NCBI GenBank assembly: GCA_003213495.1
Contig: QCMW01000001.1
Span: 124,001 to 188,000, forward strand
Source: SAR86 cluster bacterium AG-422-O05
GTDB lineage: Bacteria > Pseudomonadota > Gammaproteobacteria > Magnimaribacterales > D2472
DNA: 64,000 bases
Direction of reading: 5' to 3'
Shown piece after piece: positions 1 through 9,108 of this stretch. The position numbers were made by a program, and so were the translations under genes. The notes beneath the pieces are model-generated. The model was given only the letters and a program-made list of their open reading frames with translations. It ran no database searches and had not been told where the DNA came from. How positions within the stretch are numbered: position 1 is the stretch's first letter; each line of letters begins with the position of its first letter.

Positions 1-1918
1 AAGCTCCAAACTCAACAATTTTGACTACTTTACCTTTATATACTTTATTTAACTCTGGCTCTTCCAATATTTCTTCAATAATAGCAAGACACTCTTTCAT
101 AGATGACTGATTTTGTCCAAAGACTGAAACAACTCCATCATCATTGATGTCAACTGTAGCACCAGTTTTCTCCTGCATCGATTTAATAACAGCTCCGCCC
201 TTTCCAATGATTTCTTTTATTTTGTCTTTATCAACCATAAATGTTTTCATTGCAGGAGCATTTTCAGAAAGATCCTTCGGAGATGAAATTACTTCATTCA
301 TAATTCCTAAAATATGAGTTCTAGCATTTTTTGCTTTAGCTAAAGCAGTTTCCATAATTGATTCATTTATACCACTAATTTTAATGTCCATTTGTAAAGC
401 AGTTATACCTGACTCTGTTCCGGCTACTTTGAAATCCATATCGCCAAGATGATCTTCATCTCCTAAAATATCTGTAAGAACTGCAAAATCATCTCCTTCT
501 TTAATTAATCCCATTGCAATTCCTGCAACTGGACTCGATATTGGAACACCAGCATCCATTAATGATAAAGATGTGCCGCATACTGACGCCATTGAACTAG
601 ATCCATTTGATTCTGTTATTTCTGAAACTACACGCATTGTGTAGCCAAAATCATCAATATCAGGCATTACAGCTTTAATAGCTCTTTTTGCAAGATTGCC
701 ATGACCAATTTCTCTTCTTTTTGGACCCATAGGCATTCCAATCTCACCTACACTGTATGCTGGAAAATTGTAGTGCAGCATAAAATTATCCGAACCTTCA
801 CCCTCAATAGATTCTATTCTCTGTGCATCTCTTGATGATCCCAGGGTAGCAACAACAATTGCCTGCGTTTCACCTCTAGTAAATAGTGCAGAACCATGAG
901 CAGAAGGTAAAATATTTGTTTCTACATAAATAGGTCTTACGGTATCTAAATCCCTACCATCAATCCTTGGTAGATTATTTAAAATATTTGACCGCACAAT
1001 ATCTTTTTCAAGTTTTTTGAATGCTGACAGTACTTTACCAACCTCAATCTCATCTGATTCTTGATATTCTTCAAGAATTGAATTTTTAATTTCGCCAAGT
1101 TTGTAATTTCTTTCAGCTTTTATTGAAATTTTAAATGCATCTGTAATTTCAGCTTTATATTTATTTTCTAGTTCAAAGTAATAACTACTTTCCTCTAAGT
1201 CAGTTTCAATATCCCACTCATCATTGCCACATAGAGCTCTTAACTGATTGCAAGCATTAATTACTGCTTTCATCTCTTGATGGCCAAATAAAACCGCTCC
1301 CAACATTAAATCTTCATTTAATTCTTTTGCTTCTGATTCAACCATTAAAACGGCTTCATCTGTACCTGCTACAACCATATCTAAATATGAATCTTCTAAT
1401 TGCTCAAAAGTTGGATTAAGAACATATTCACCATCTATAAACCCAACTCTAGCTGCACCCATAGGTCCATCAAAGGGAACGCCAGAAATAGTTAATGCGG
1501 CCGAGGCGCCAATCATTGCAGCAATATCTGGATTTTGCTTTTTATCAGATGACATTACAGTACAGAAAATCTGAATTTCATTTGTAAAATGTTCAGGAAA
1601 CATTGGTCTTATAGGTCTATCAATTAACCTTGAAGTTAGCGTTTCTCTTTCAGTGGGTCTAGCTTCTCTTTTAAAAAATCCGCCAGGTATTCTTCCGGTC
1701 GAATAAAATTTTTCCTGATAAAAAACAGCAAGAGGAAAAAAGTCTTTTGCAGGATCGGCTTCCTTTTTGGCAACTACTGTTGTCAATACAACCAAGTCAC
1801 CGATAGTGACTACTACTGCAGCTGTAGCTTGACGAGCTATCTTATTTGTTTCTATTTTTACTTGTTGATTTCCGTACTCAAACTCTACGAATGTAGATTC
1901 TAAATTTTTATTTTCCAC
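1..1918 (-). CDS. pnp: Polyribonucleotide nucleotidyltransferase (PNPase), 3' end outside window
   Basis: Phosphorolytic 3'-5' exoribonuclease of mRNA decay. About 639 codons are visible. They cover two RNase PH-like cores (about residues 1-135 and 310-460) joined by a helical linker, a KH domain with the motif [12 protein letters not shown] near residue 560, and the first residues of the S1 domain; the rest of S1 lies beyond base 1. The second core keeps DHLGDMD, which carries the two catalytic aspartates known from E. coli PNPase. The start is GTG at 1918, preceded by an AGGA ribosome binding site (near 1925-1928). It lies 23 bp behind rpsO on the same strand, as in other gammaproteobacteria. 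That gap is too short for the RNase III-cleaved leader hairpin through which E. coli PNPase represses itself. Identity is essentially certain; only the C-terminus is unseen. Confidence 0.97.
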   Translation of the reverse strand, partial: MENKNLESTFVEFEYGNQQVKIETNKIARQATAAVVVTIGDLVVLTTVVAKKEADPAKDFFPLAVFYQEKFYSTGRIPGGFFKREARPTERETLTSRLIDRPIRPMFPEHFTNEIQIFCTVMSSDKKQNPDIAAMIGASAALTISGVPFDGPMGAARVGFIDGEYVLNPTFEQLEDSYLDMVVAGTDEAVLMVESEAKELNEDLMLGAVLFGHQEMKAVINACNQLRALCGNDEWDIETDLEESSYYFELENKYKAEITDAFKISIKAERNYKLGEIKNSILEEYQESDEIEVGKVLSAFKKLEKDIVRSNILNNLPRIDGRDLDTVRPIYVETNILPSAHGSALFTRGETQAIVVATLGSSRDAQRIESIEGEGSDNFMLHYNFPAYSVGEIGMPMGPKRREIGHGNLAKRAIKAVMPDIDDFGYTMRVVSEITESNGSSSMASVCGTSLSLMDAGVPISSPVAGIAMGLIKEGDDFAVLTDILGDEDHLGDMDFKVAGTESGITALQMDIKISGINESIMETALAKAKNARTHILGIMNEVISSPKDLSENAPAMKTFMVDKDKIKEIIGKGGAVIKSMQEKTGATVDINDDGVVSVFGQNQSSMKECLAIIEEILEEPELNKVYKGKVVKIVEFGA

Positions 1919-1941
1919 GATTTTCCTACTTATTAATGATC

Positions 1942-2211
1942 TTATCCTCTTAAACTTAACTCTTTAACAATATTATTATATCTTTCTAGATCTTTTCTTT
2001 TTAAATACGCAAGGAGTTTTCTTCTTAGATTAACCATTCTTATAAGACCATTTCTGGAATGATGATCTTTATTATGTTGTTTAAAATGATCCTGAAGCTT
2101 ATTAATATTTTCAGTTAAAAGTGCTATCTGCACTTCCGGCGACCCAGTATCACCTTCATTTCTCTTAAATTTTTTGACTATATTTGCTTTTTCTTCAGTT
2201 AATAATGCCAT
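1942..2211 (-). CDS. rpsO: Small ribosomal subunit protein uS15
   Basis: Primary 16S rRNA-binding protein of the central domain of the 30S subunit. It is 89 residues, the same length as E. coli S15, and contains the conserved segments [14 protein letters not shown] and [18 protein letters not shown]. It sits between truB and pnp on the minus strand. The 87-bp gap upstream (2212-2298) is large for this array and could hold a promoter and the S15 autoregulatory leader known from E. coli. I see only an imperfect inverted repeat there (cctcac and gcgagg arms around 2252-2275) and no U-tract terminator. Confidence 0.98.
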   Translation of the reverse strand: MALLTEEKANIVKKFKRNEGDTGSPEVQIALLTENINKLQDHFKQHNKDHHSRNGLIRMVNLRRKLLAYLKRKDLERYNNIVKELSLRG

Positions 2212-2298
2212 TTTAATTATCCTTGAAGTGTATTAAATGAAAAATGCAAACCTCACACTCCTAAAGTAAGCGAGGGAATAATATAACTTATTGCAGTT

Positions 2299-3138
2299 TT
2301 AAACAAGCTGTTTATGTTTTAAATAGTTTTTATTGACTTCACCAAGACCAAGGAACTTATTGTCTTCACTATAGACTTTTATATAATCTATTTGAGTTTT
2401 CTGATGTTTAAATTTGACTCCATTTATAAACTTCTTAGTATTATCTTTTGATATCCTAATTGAATCTATATTTTTAAATGCCTCTTCAATTGTTACTAAA
2501 TCTTCACATGTAGCATCTTGAATTTCTTTTGCTTCTGATAGTTTAAATTCATGTTGTTTTAATCTTCTAAGAGCAGTCATATGAGCGCCACAGTTAAGTT
2601 TGTTACCTAAATCTCTTGCAATAGATCTTATATAGGTGCCTTTTGAACAACTTATTGAAAACTTACACTTCATATCAATAATATTGATATTATTTATTCT
2701 ATGCACAGTTATTTTTCTGGGATCTTTTCGAATATATTCTCCACGTCTGGCATATTTGTATAAAGGGGTACCTTTATGTTTAAGGGCTGAGAAAAAAGGT
2801 GGCACTTGCATAGAATTACCTTGAAATGAAAGTAACTCCCTCATAATTTCATCTTTTTTTGGATATAAAGTTGATTCAAAAATCACATTTCCCTCTGAAT
2901 CGTCCGTATCAGTTGATCTTCCTAATTCGATTTCTACCTCATAATGTTTATCTGATTCTAAAAAATAATTTGAAAATTTTGTAGCCCTATTCAATGCAAG
3001 AACTAATAAACCAGACGCTAGAGGATCTAATGTTCCTAAATGTCCAACCTTCGCAACTTTAAATATTTTTTTTATTTTTTGAACAGCTTGATTTGACGAT
3101 AGGCCACTAGGCTTGTTGATTAATAAAAAGCCGTTCAT
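2299..3138 (-). CDS. truB: tRNA pseudouridine(55) synthase TruB
   Basis: Isomerises U55 in the T-loop of tRNAs. The protein is 279 residues (E. coli 314). It begins with the family signature GFLLINKPSGLSS, and the catalytic aspartate is D38 in GHLGTLDPLASGLL. The conserved SCSKGTYIRSIARDLG block is also present. The C-terminal PUA-like part is shorter than in E. coli. The start overlaps the rbfA stop by 4 bp, so the two are probably translationally coupled within the nusA-infB array. Confidence 0.97.
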   Translation of the reverse strand: MNGFLLINKPSGLSSNQAVQKIKKIFKVAKVGHLGTLDPLASGLLVLALNRATKFSNYFLESDKHYEVEIELGRSTDTDDSEGNVIFESTLYPKKDEIMRELLSFQGNSMQVPPFFSALKHKGTPLYKYARRGEYIRKDPRKITVHRINNINIIDMKCKFSISCSKGTYIRSIARDLGNKLNCGAHMTALRRLKQHEFKLSEAKEIQDATCEDLVTIEEAFKNIDSIRISKDNTKKFINGVKFKHQKTQIDYIKVYSEDNKFLGLGEVNKNYLKHKQLV

Positions 3139-3485
3139 TTGTTTAGATTTCTTAATAAATTTTCTATGTTTTCAGAATATTCTATGCTCTCGTCGAACCT
3201 AAATATTATTTTTGGAACTCTTCTAATTTTAATTTTCTTGGCTATCTTAGACCTAATCATTCCAGAGAATTTTTTTAATATTTCATTATCTATCTCACTA
3301 TCATCTTTTTTTACAGATTTTCCGATAACTGTATAAAAAGCAGTAGCAATGCCAATATCATCAGATACCTTAACCGCAGTAACATTAATATTTTTTAATC
3401 TCGGGTCTTTAATTTCATTACTTATGATTAAAGAAATCTCTTTTTTAAGTAAATCTGCAATCTTTTCAGATCTATTTGTGCTCAT
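3135..3485 (-). CDS. rbfA: 30S ribosome-binding factor A
   Basis: Assembly factor for the 5' domain of 16S rRNA, needed for late 30S maturation and cold growth. At 116 residues it is slightly shorter than E. coli RbfA (133), the loss being at the C-terminus. The N-terminal block RSEKIADLLKKEISLIISNE and the segment IKDPRLKNINVTAVKVSDD match the single KH-like fold of the family. It is located 5 bp after infB and overlaps truB by 4 bp, the standard infB-rbfA-truB order. Confidence 0.95.
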   Translation of the reverse strand: MSTNRSEKIADLLKKEISLIISNEIKDPRLKNINVTAVKVSDDIGIATAFYTVIGKSVKKDDSEIDNEILKKFSGMIRSKIAKKIKIRRVPKIIFRFDESIEYSENIENLLRNLNK

Positions 3486-3490
3486 AGGTT

Positions 3491-5758
3491 CTAAATTTCT
3501 TGAGCTTCTTCTTTTCTATCAAAAACCTCAATTTTATCGCCGGATCTAATATCTTTATAGTTTTTAATACCCATTCCACATTCATTGCCATTTTTAACTT
3601 CATTAACATCTTCTTTAAATCGTCTAAGCGAATTTAATTCGCCCTCAAAAATTACAATGTCATCCCTTAAAACTCTAACAGGTTTATTTCTTAAAACATT
3701 TCCTTCAATAACATTACAACCTGCAACTTGACCAAATTTAGGAGAATTGAAGACTTCTAAGACTTCAGCTGTTCCAATAATTTCTTCCTTAATAATTGGA
3801 TCTAACAATCCACTCATTCTTCCTTTTACATCATCTAATAGTTCATAAATAATGCTGTGATAAGTTAAAGGTATTTTTTCAGCTTCAATTATTTTTTTTG
3901 CAGTATTATCTGCTCTAACATTAAAACCAATAACTATTGAATCTACTGCTATAGCTAAATTTACATCAGATTCACTAATTCCACCGACACCGCTTGATAC
4001 GATCTTTACCTTTGCTTTTTCTGTACCTAGATCGTTTAGTGCAGATATTATTGCTTCGCATGTTCCTCCAACATCTGTTTTAACAATAACATTTAAAGTT
4101 TTTTTAGACTCTTGTCCTAATGACTCAAATAAATCTCCTGCTGCATCATCTTTTTGCTTAAGAAGTTTTCTTTCTTTTTCTTTTGTAGCTCTGTATTCTG
4201 TGATTTCTTTAGCTTGCTTTTCATTTGAAACTACCTGAAATTGATCTCCGGCATTAGGAACAGAATTTAATCCTAGCACTTCAACTGCAGCTGAAGGAGT
4301 TGCAGTCTTAATTTTTTCACCATCACTATTAACTATACTTTTTATTTTTCCAGTTGCATTACCTGAAACAACTAAATCCCCTACCTTTAATGTCCCATTT
4401 TGAACCAAGAATGTTGCGACTGAACCTCTAAATTTATCTAGCTCTGATTCTATTACTACGCCTTGAGCAGGACCATCATAATGTGCAGTAAGTTCTAAAA
4501 TTTCAGCTTCAAGTGAAACCCTCTCTAATAAATCGTCAATTCCATCTCCTTTCAGAGCCGAAACTGGAACCATCTGAATATTTCCACCCCAATCCTCAGG
4601 AGTTAAATCTTTTGCAGCTAAGTCACCTTTAACCTTTTCGATATCAGAACCTTCTAGATCTATTTTATTTATAGCAACAACAATTGATACATCAGCCGCT
4701 TTCGCATGATTAATTGCTTCTTCTGTTTGAGGTTTGATACCATCATTTGCTGCAACAACTAGAATAACAATATCTGTTGTATTTGCTCCTCTTGCTCTCA
4801 TTGAAGAAAAAGCAGCGTGACCTGGTGTATCAATGAAAGTAAGCAATCCTTTTGAAGTCTTAACTTGGTAAGCTCCAATATGTTGAGTGATACCTCCAGC
4901 CTCGTCATCAACAACTTTAGTTTTTCTTATGTAATCTAATAAAGTAGTTTTTCCATGATCAACATGACCCATAACAGTAATAACAGGGGGTCTTGATTTA
5001 GGCTTATCTTTATAATCAATCAAACTAGCCAAGTCTTCTTCAAAATTATCAAGTTGAATTGGAATTCCATTGTGGCCTATTTCTTCTACAACTAAGATAG
5101 CAGTATCTTGATCAATTATGTCGTTTGTTGTGGCTACGGTTCCAAGGGTCATAAGGTTTTTAACCACCTCTCCGCCTTTTACAGCCATTAATTTTGCAAG
5201 TTCGCCTACTTGGATGGTTTCAGGAACCTCTATGTCTTTTTTGATAAATTCTTTCGGAGCCTCAAACTGATGTTGAGAATCTGCAACAAAGTTCTGCTCT
5301 TTCTTTTTATATGCACTAACTGCATTAGATAGTTGGTCTTTAACATCAACTTTTTCAACAACACTTGAATCTTTTGTTGTTTTAAATTGTTTCTTTTTTT
5401 GAGTTTGTTTTTCCTTTATGGCTGCTTTTAATTGTTCTTTTCTTTTATTTTGCTGTTCTTTAAGTTGTTCTGAAGCAGCAGCTCTTTTAGCTTCTATGTC
5501 ATCAGAATAATTTTTAGTTGCGCTTGTGGCAGTTGAAGATTTACCTTTTGAAGTTACCTTTACTCCAGATTCAGAAGTGACAGATTTTGGTTTTGATTTT
5601 GATGCACCTTTTAATGATTTTAGTAGGGCTTGCTTATCTGCTGGAGTAATCTCATCTGAGCCTTTTGCATGACTGAGCCCAGCTTTTTGCATTCTCTGCA
5701 AAAGAGCTTCATTAGATATCTTTAAAGTCTTAGCAAAATCTTTTACAGTTATTGTCAA
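3491..5758 (-). CDS. infB: Translation initiation factor IF-2
   Basis: GTPase that places fMet-tRNA on the 30S subunit and drives subunit joining. The protein is 755 residues (E. coli long form 890). It has a short IF2_N domain (about 1-50), a lysine/glutamate-rich low-complexity linker (about 50-165), a second N-domain, the G domain with GHVDHGKT (264-271), DTPGH (310-314) and NKID (364-367), then domains II, III and the C-terminal fMet-tRNA-binding barrel. The start codon is TTG at 5758, with a GGGAG ribosome binding site just upstream and no ATG nearby, so the rare start looks genuine. It lies 12 bp behind nusA. Confidence 0.97.
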   Translation of the reverse strand: MTITVKDFAKTLKISNEALLQRMQKAGLSHAKGSDEITPADKQALLKSLKGASKSKPKSVTSESGVKVTSKGKSSTATSATKNYSDDIEAKRAAASEQLKEQQNKRKEQLKAAIKEKQTQKKKQFKTTKDSSVVEKVDVKDQLSNAVSAYKKKEQNFVADSQHQFEAPKEFIKKDIEVPETIQVGELAKLMAVKGGEVVKNLMTLGTVATTNDIIDQDTAILVVEEIGHNGIPIQLDNFEEDLASLIDYKDKPKSRPPVITVMGHVDHGKTTLLDYIRKTKVVDDEAGGITQHIGAYQVKTSKGLLTFIDTPGHAAFSSMRARGANTTDIVILVVAANDGIKPQTEEAINHAKAADVSIVVAINKIDLEGSDIEKVKGDLAAKDLTPEDWGGNIQMVPVSALKGDGIDDLLERVSLEAEILELTAHYDGPAQGVVIESELDKFRGSVATFLVQNGTLKVGDLVVSGNATGKIKSIVNSDGEKIKTATPSAAVEVLGLNSVPNAGDQFQVVSNEKQAKEITEYRATKEKERKLLKQKDDAAGDLFESLGQESKKTLNVIVKTDVGGTCEAIISALNDLGTEKAKVKIVSSGVGGISESDVNLAIAVDSIVIGFNVRADNTAKKIIEAEKIPLTYHSIIYELLDDVKGRMSGLLDPIIKEEIIGTAEVLEVFNSPKFGQVAGCNVIEGNVLRNKPVRVLRDDIVIFEGELNSLRRFKEDVNEVKNGNECGMGIKNYKDIRSGDKIEVFDRKEEAQEI

Positions 5759-5770
5759 AATTTCTCCCTA

Positions 5771-7231
5771 TTAATCAAACCAGTGCTCTCTTGCTTTCAT
5801 AATCATTTTTGATGCATCATCTTCTGATATATCAATTATTTCTTGGAGTTCATCTATTGAAAGTTCTGCAAGATCGTCTTTATTTTTAATTCCTTTACTT
5901 GCTAATTTAACAATGTTATCTTCATTAAGATTCAGTCCAGCTAAGGACTCAACATTGTCCTCTTCTTCTGTTACTGCGCCCATAGCCTCAAGAAGAGCTG
6001 CGTCTTCAGCTGCAGATTTGATCTTGTTAATTTCTTCATCAGAATCAATATATTCACTAAAGATTTTATTATCTGCATAAGCAATATCATCAAAGGTTGT
6101 AAAACCAGATGATATTATTTTTTCTGCAATATCTTCTTTTAATTCCAAAGCATCGATTATTTTTGCTAAAAATTCAGTTTCGTCTACTTTTACTTTTGCT
6201 TCGGCCTCTTCGTTACTGATAATGTTTAAATTCCAGCCAACAAGTTTAGAAGCTAATCTGATATTTTGCCCTCTTGACCCAATAGCAAGTGCAAGGTTGT
6301 CTTCATTTACTGCAATATCCATTGATCTTGAATCTTCATCCATTACTATCGATTCAACTTTTGCTGGGGATAACGCATTGATAACTAATTGTGCTGGATT
6401 GTCATCATATATTATTATGTCAATTCTCTCATTTCCTAGCTCTGAAGAAACTGCCTGAACTCTGGAGCCCCTCATACCAACACATGCACCAACTGGATCA
6501 ATTCTTCCATCATTAGTTTTAACAGCAATTTTTGATCTTGATCCTGCATCTCTAGCAACACCCCTAATTTCGATAACATCCTCGTTAATTTCTGGTACTT
6601 CAATACTAAATAATTCTGTCACCATTTCAGGACATGAACGATTCAACATAAGTTGAGGCCCTCTTCCCTCTACTTCCACTATTTGTAAGATGGCTCTGAT
6701 CCTATCATTAATTTTATAAATTTCTCCAGGCATTAACCTGTCTCTAGGCAATAATGCTTCAGCTTCATGAGTAATATCAACAATAATGTTATCTCTAGTA
6801 ACCCTTTTGACCGATCCAGAGACTAATTTATTATGTTGAGATCTAAATTGCTCAACAATCTTCTTTCTTTCTGCTTCACGAACTTTTTGAAGCATGACCT
6901 GTCTAGCTGCCTGCGTCTCAATTCTGCCAAACTTAATATTATCTTGCTCTTTTGAAAAAGTTGCACCTAGTTCCATATTTGATTTATCTGGAGTGATGTG
7001 AGTTTCATGATGAAATTCTTCATTTGTATCATCAAATACTATCCAATTTCTATGAGTTGTGTAATCTCCTGTATCTCTATCTATAGTTACAAACAAATCT
7101 GCATCTTCATGAAAATGTCTCTGCGAGGCTGATGCTATTGCAGTTTCAATAGCTTCAAAAATTACACTTTCATCTAAACCTTTTTCAGTTGAGACTGACT
7201 CTACTACAGCTAAAATTTCATTACTTTGCAT
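5771..7231 (-). CDS. nusA: Transcription termination/antitermination factor NusA
   Basis: RNA polymerase-associated factor in pausing, termination and antitermination. The 486 residues comprise an N-terminal RNAP-binding domain (1-130), an S1 domain (about 135-200, VSGSVKRVTRDNIIVDI), KH1 and KH2 (about 230-350, with DGRIDPVGACVGMRGSRV and ALAIGSRGQNIRLASKL), and two acidic C-terminal helix-hairpin-helix repeats (about 360-486), as in E. coli (495 residues). The start overlaps rimP by 11 bp. In E. coli NusA autoregulates this operon. The U-tract hairpin just upstream of rimP (7718-7737) is an obvious place for such control here, but this is inference. Confidence 0.97.
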   Translation of the reverse strand: MQSNEILAVVESVSTEKGLDESVIFEAIETAIASASQRHFHEDADLFVTIDRDTGDYTTHRNWIVFDDTNEEFHHETHITPDKSNMELGATFSKEQDNIKFGRIETQAARQVMLQKVREAERKKIVEQFRSQHNKLVSGSVKRVTRDNIIVDITHEAEALLPRDRLMPGEIYKINDRIRAILQIVEVEGRGPQLMLNRSCPEMVTELFSIEVPEINEDVIEIRGVARDAGSRSKIAVKTNDGRIDPVGACVGMRGSRVQAVSSELGNERIDIIIYDDNPAQLVINALSPAKVESIVMDEDSRSMDIAVNEDNLALAIGSRGQNIRLASKLVGWNLNIISNEEAEAKVKVDETEFLAKIIDALELKEDIAEKIISSGFTTFDDIAYADNKIFSEYIDSDEEINKIKSAAEDAALLEAMGAVTEEEDNVESLAGLNLNEDNIVKLASKGIKNKDDLAELSIDELQEIIDISEDDASKMIMKAREHWFD

Positions 7232-7709
7232 GAGAATGTTCCTTTATTAAATTATTATAATTCGGTTTAAGTTTACATAAATCCAGATCGGCAAACTTAA
7301 ATTTTAAGATATTAGGTTCTTTAATATCTTTTATTGTGAAAGTTACATCATTACAGTCTGTCAGTTTACCAGAAAATTTTCGCTGACCATTGATGAGCTC
7401 CTTTGTCTTAAACTCCAAATTTTCACCAATAAAGTCATTTAACTGAGAAATATCAAAAAATTTTCTATCTATTCCTGGGGTGGAAACTTCAAGTATATAA
7501 TCATCTCCAAAATACATATCAAGAGAAGGTTCATATGAAAGATCCTTAGAGATACTTTCGCAATCATTTATATCAACATTATCATTAGAATCTATAAAAA
7601 CTCTTAATGTATTTCTTTTTTTACCTCTTAAAATCTCTATTCCCCATAAAATACATTTATTTCTAGTTACTACAGGTTCAATGATGTTATTTAATTCTTC
7701 TATATTCAT
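7221..7709 (-). CDS. rimP: Ribosome maturation factor RimP
   Basis: 30S maturation factor. I place the start at the ATG at 7709 (MNIEELNNIIEPVV, 162 residues) because it matches the family N-terminus. The open frame continues upstream to 7784 only by running through the terminator hairpin and the 3' half of tRNA-fMet, which cannot be coding. Family motifs visible are GIEILRGKKRNTLRVFID and YILEVSTPGIDRKFF. There is no convincing ribosome binding site; the start lies 8 nt after the U-tract of the hairpin, so expression depends on read-through from the tRNA promoter or on a promoter I cannot see. The gene overlaps nusA by 11 bp. Confidence 0.93.
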   Translation of the reverse strand: MNIEELNNIIEPVVTRNKCILWGIEILRGKKRNTLRVFIDSNDNVDINDCESISKDLSYEPSLDMYFGDDYILEVSTPGIDRKFFDISQLNDFIGENLEFKTKELINGQRKFSGKLTDCNDVTFTIKDIKEPNILKFKFADLDLCKLKPNYNNLIKEHSHAK

Positions 7710-7717
7710 TTTTCTAC

Positions 7718-7737
7718 AAAAAAAGGGCATATGCCCC
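7718..7737 (-). terminator. Rho-independent terminator/attenuator between tRNA-fMet and rimP
   Basis: On the minus strand a GC-rich stem (GGGC, ATAT loop, GCCC; 7736-7725) is followed directly by seven T residues (7724-7718). It lies 20 bp after the tRNA-fMet CCA end and 8 bp before the rimP start. It would end the tRNA transcript yet must be partly read through if the tRNA promoter also serves rimP-nusA-infB. The stem is short (4 strong pairs), fitting a leaky terminator. Confidence 0.7.
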
Positions 7738-7757
7738 ACAAAATTTATATATAACTG

Positions 7758-7834
<77 letters not shown>

Positions 7835-7849
7835 ACGCAGCGAACATGA

Positions 7850-7878
7850 AGTTTATGAAAGTATCGATGATTGGTCAA
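7850..7878 (-). promoter_or_regulatory. Sigma-70-type promoter for tRNA-fMet (and probably rimP-nusA-infB)
   Basis: Minus strand: -35 TTGACC (7878-7873), 17-bp spacer, -10 TAAACT (7855-7850). The predicted start is about 10 nt before the mature tRNA 5' end, as expected for a tRNA promoter. It lies in the 95-bp divergent gap shared with tRNA-Leu. Confidence 0.65.
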
Positions 7879-7890
7879 GTAAGTTTTATA

Positions 7891-7917
7891 TATGACTAAT
7901 CATAATATTGATATAAT
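7891..7917 (+). promoter_or_regulatory. Promoter for tRNA-Leu
   Basis: Perfect -10 TATAAT (7912-7917), 12 nt before the tRNA, with a TATGAC hexamer (7891-7896) as a possible -35 at a short 15-bp spacing. The -10 is strong; the -35 is uncertain. Confidence 0.55.
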
Positions 7918-7929
7918 CTCATTTTTTTA

Positions 7930-8017
7930 GCCGAAGTGGTGGAATTGGTAGACACGCTAGCTTGAGGGGCTAGTGAGCGAAAGCTCGTGCGGGTTCAAGT
8001 CCCGCCTTCGGCACCAA
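7930..8017 (+). tRNA. tRNA-Leu (GAG)
   Basis: Class II tRNA with a long variable arm (stem around GAGC-gaaa-GCTC). Acceptor GCCGAAG pairs with CTTCGGC, the anticodon is GAG in loop CTTGAGG, the T-loop is GGTTCAAGTCC, and CCA is encoded (8015-8017). In E. coli and Pseudomonas the equivalent gene lies in the same gap after secG but in the same direction as secG. Here it is on the opposite strand, converging on secG (9 bp between the two 3' ends). Confidence 0.97.
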
Positions 8018-8026
8018 TAGAATTAA

Positions 8027-8338
8027 TTAATCTAATGGAATTTCATCAGAGAGCTCTTCTTCTTTGACTTCTTCAATTAATGGGGTATCAAAGATAACTT
8101 CTGAATTTTCTGTCTTTAATAAATATGCTAACAGCAACGAAAGAATTAACCATATTGCAACAACCACATAGGTTAATTTTCCTAAAAAATCAGACGGCCC
8201 TAAAGCTCCAAACATTGAATTAGAAGATCCACCCCCAAATGCTGAACCAAGATCAGAGCCCTTTCCTTGTTGTAACAAAACCATAATTATTATTACAACA
8301 GTTAGTATCACGTTAATTACTGTTAAAAAAACTATCAT
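8027..8338 (-). CDS. secG: Protein-export membrane protein SecG
   Basis: Small subunit of the SecYEG translocon in the inner membrane. The 103 residues have two transmembrane helices (about 3-23 and 52-73). The family loop LLQQGKGSDLGSAFGG lies between them, and an acidic cytoplasmic tail follows. It is 2 bp behind tpiA, in the conserved glmM-tpiA-secG order. Confidence 0.95.
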   Translation of the reverse strand: MIVFLTVINVILTVVIIIMVLLQQGKGSDLGSAFGGGSSNSMFGALGPSDFLGKLTYVVVAIWLILSLLLAYLLKTENSEVIFDTPLIEEVKEEELSDEIPLD

Positions 8339-8340
8339 TT

Positions 8341-9108
8341 CTATTTTGTACTATTATAAATATTTACTATATTTGCAAAGGTTTTACCATCAAGCGATGC
8401 TCCTCCAACCAATGCACCATCTACAAATTCTTCCATAAAAAAGCTTTCAGCGTTTTTATCTGTAACGCTTCCACCATATAAAACTCTTGGTATAAGCTTA
8501 TTTGCAGAATTGGATTGTACAACATCTTTAATATATTTATGTATTTCATTTATATCTTTTGGCTGTGGTGTTAATCCGCTTCCGATCGCCCAAACGGGTT
8601 CATATGCTACAGTAAATGATTGATCTAACTCAACTTCCTTTACTATATCAAGTTGCTGTTTAAGTACATCTTTCGTTATACCTTTATCATTTTCTTCTTT
8701 GGTTTCTCCAATACATAAAACAGCCATGACTTTATTTTTAAGACTCTTAAGTTTTTCCTTTATGAGATCATTATCTTCATTAAATAAGTCTCTTCTTTCT
8801 GAATGACCAATGATTGCAAAATTACATCCTGTGTCAATAACCATATCTACTGATATAGCTCCTGTCCTTGATCCATATGAATGGTCTACATCTTGCACAC
8901 CACACAAAACTTCTTGGCAACCAAGCTCTCCATCATCGAATGCAAAATGTGATTGTTCCATCCTTCGCATTTTTTCAATATATAATGATGGTGGAGCAAC
9001 TCCAAAAATAGTAGATTGCAATCTTTCATTAACTATATACTCGTCATGAAAATCATGAGTCCATTGGTTTATGTCAACAATATTTGATTTCCAATTGGCA
9101 ATAATCAT
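8341..9108 (-). CDS. tpiA: Triosephosphate isomerase
   Basis: Interconverts glyceraldehyde-3-phosphate and dihydroxyacetone phosphate. The 255 residues carry the catalytic lysine K7 (NWKSN), histidine in IIGHSERR (about 98), glutamate in AYEPVWAIGSG (about 169), and the phosphate-binding GGS near the C-terminus (VLYGGSVTDKN). The start ATG overlaps the glmM stop by one base (TAATG), indicating translational coupling. Confidence 0.98.
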   Translation of the reverse strand: MIIANWKSNIVDINQWTHDFHDEYIVNERLQSTIFGVAPPSLYIEKMRRMEQSHFAFDDGELGCQEVLCGVQDVDHSYGSRTGAISVDMVIDTGCNFAIIGHSERRDLFNEDNDLIKEKLKSLKNKVMAVLCIGETKEENDKGITKDVLKQQLDIVKEVELDQSFTVAYEPVWAIGSGLTPQPKDINEIHKYIKDVVQSNSANKLIPRVLYGGSVTDKNAESFFMEEFVDGALVGGASLDGKTFANIVNIYNSTK

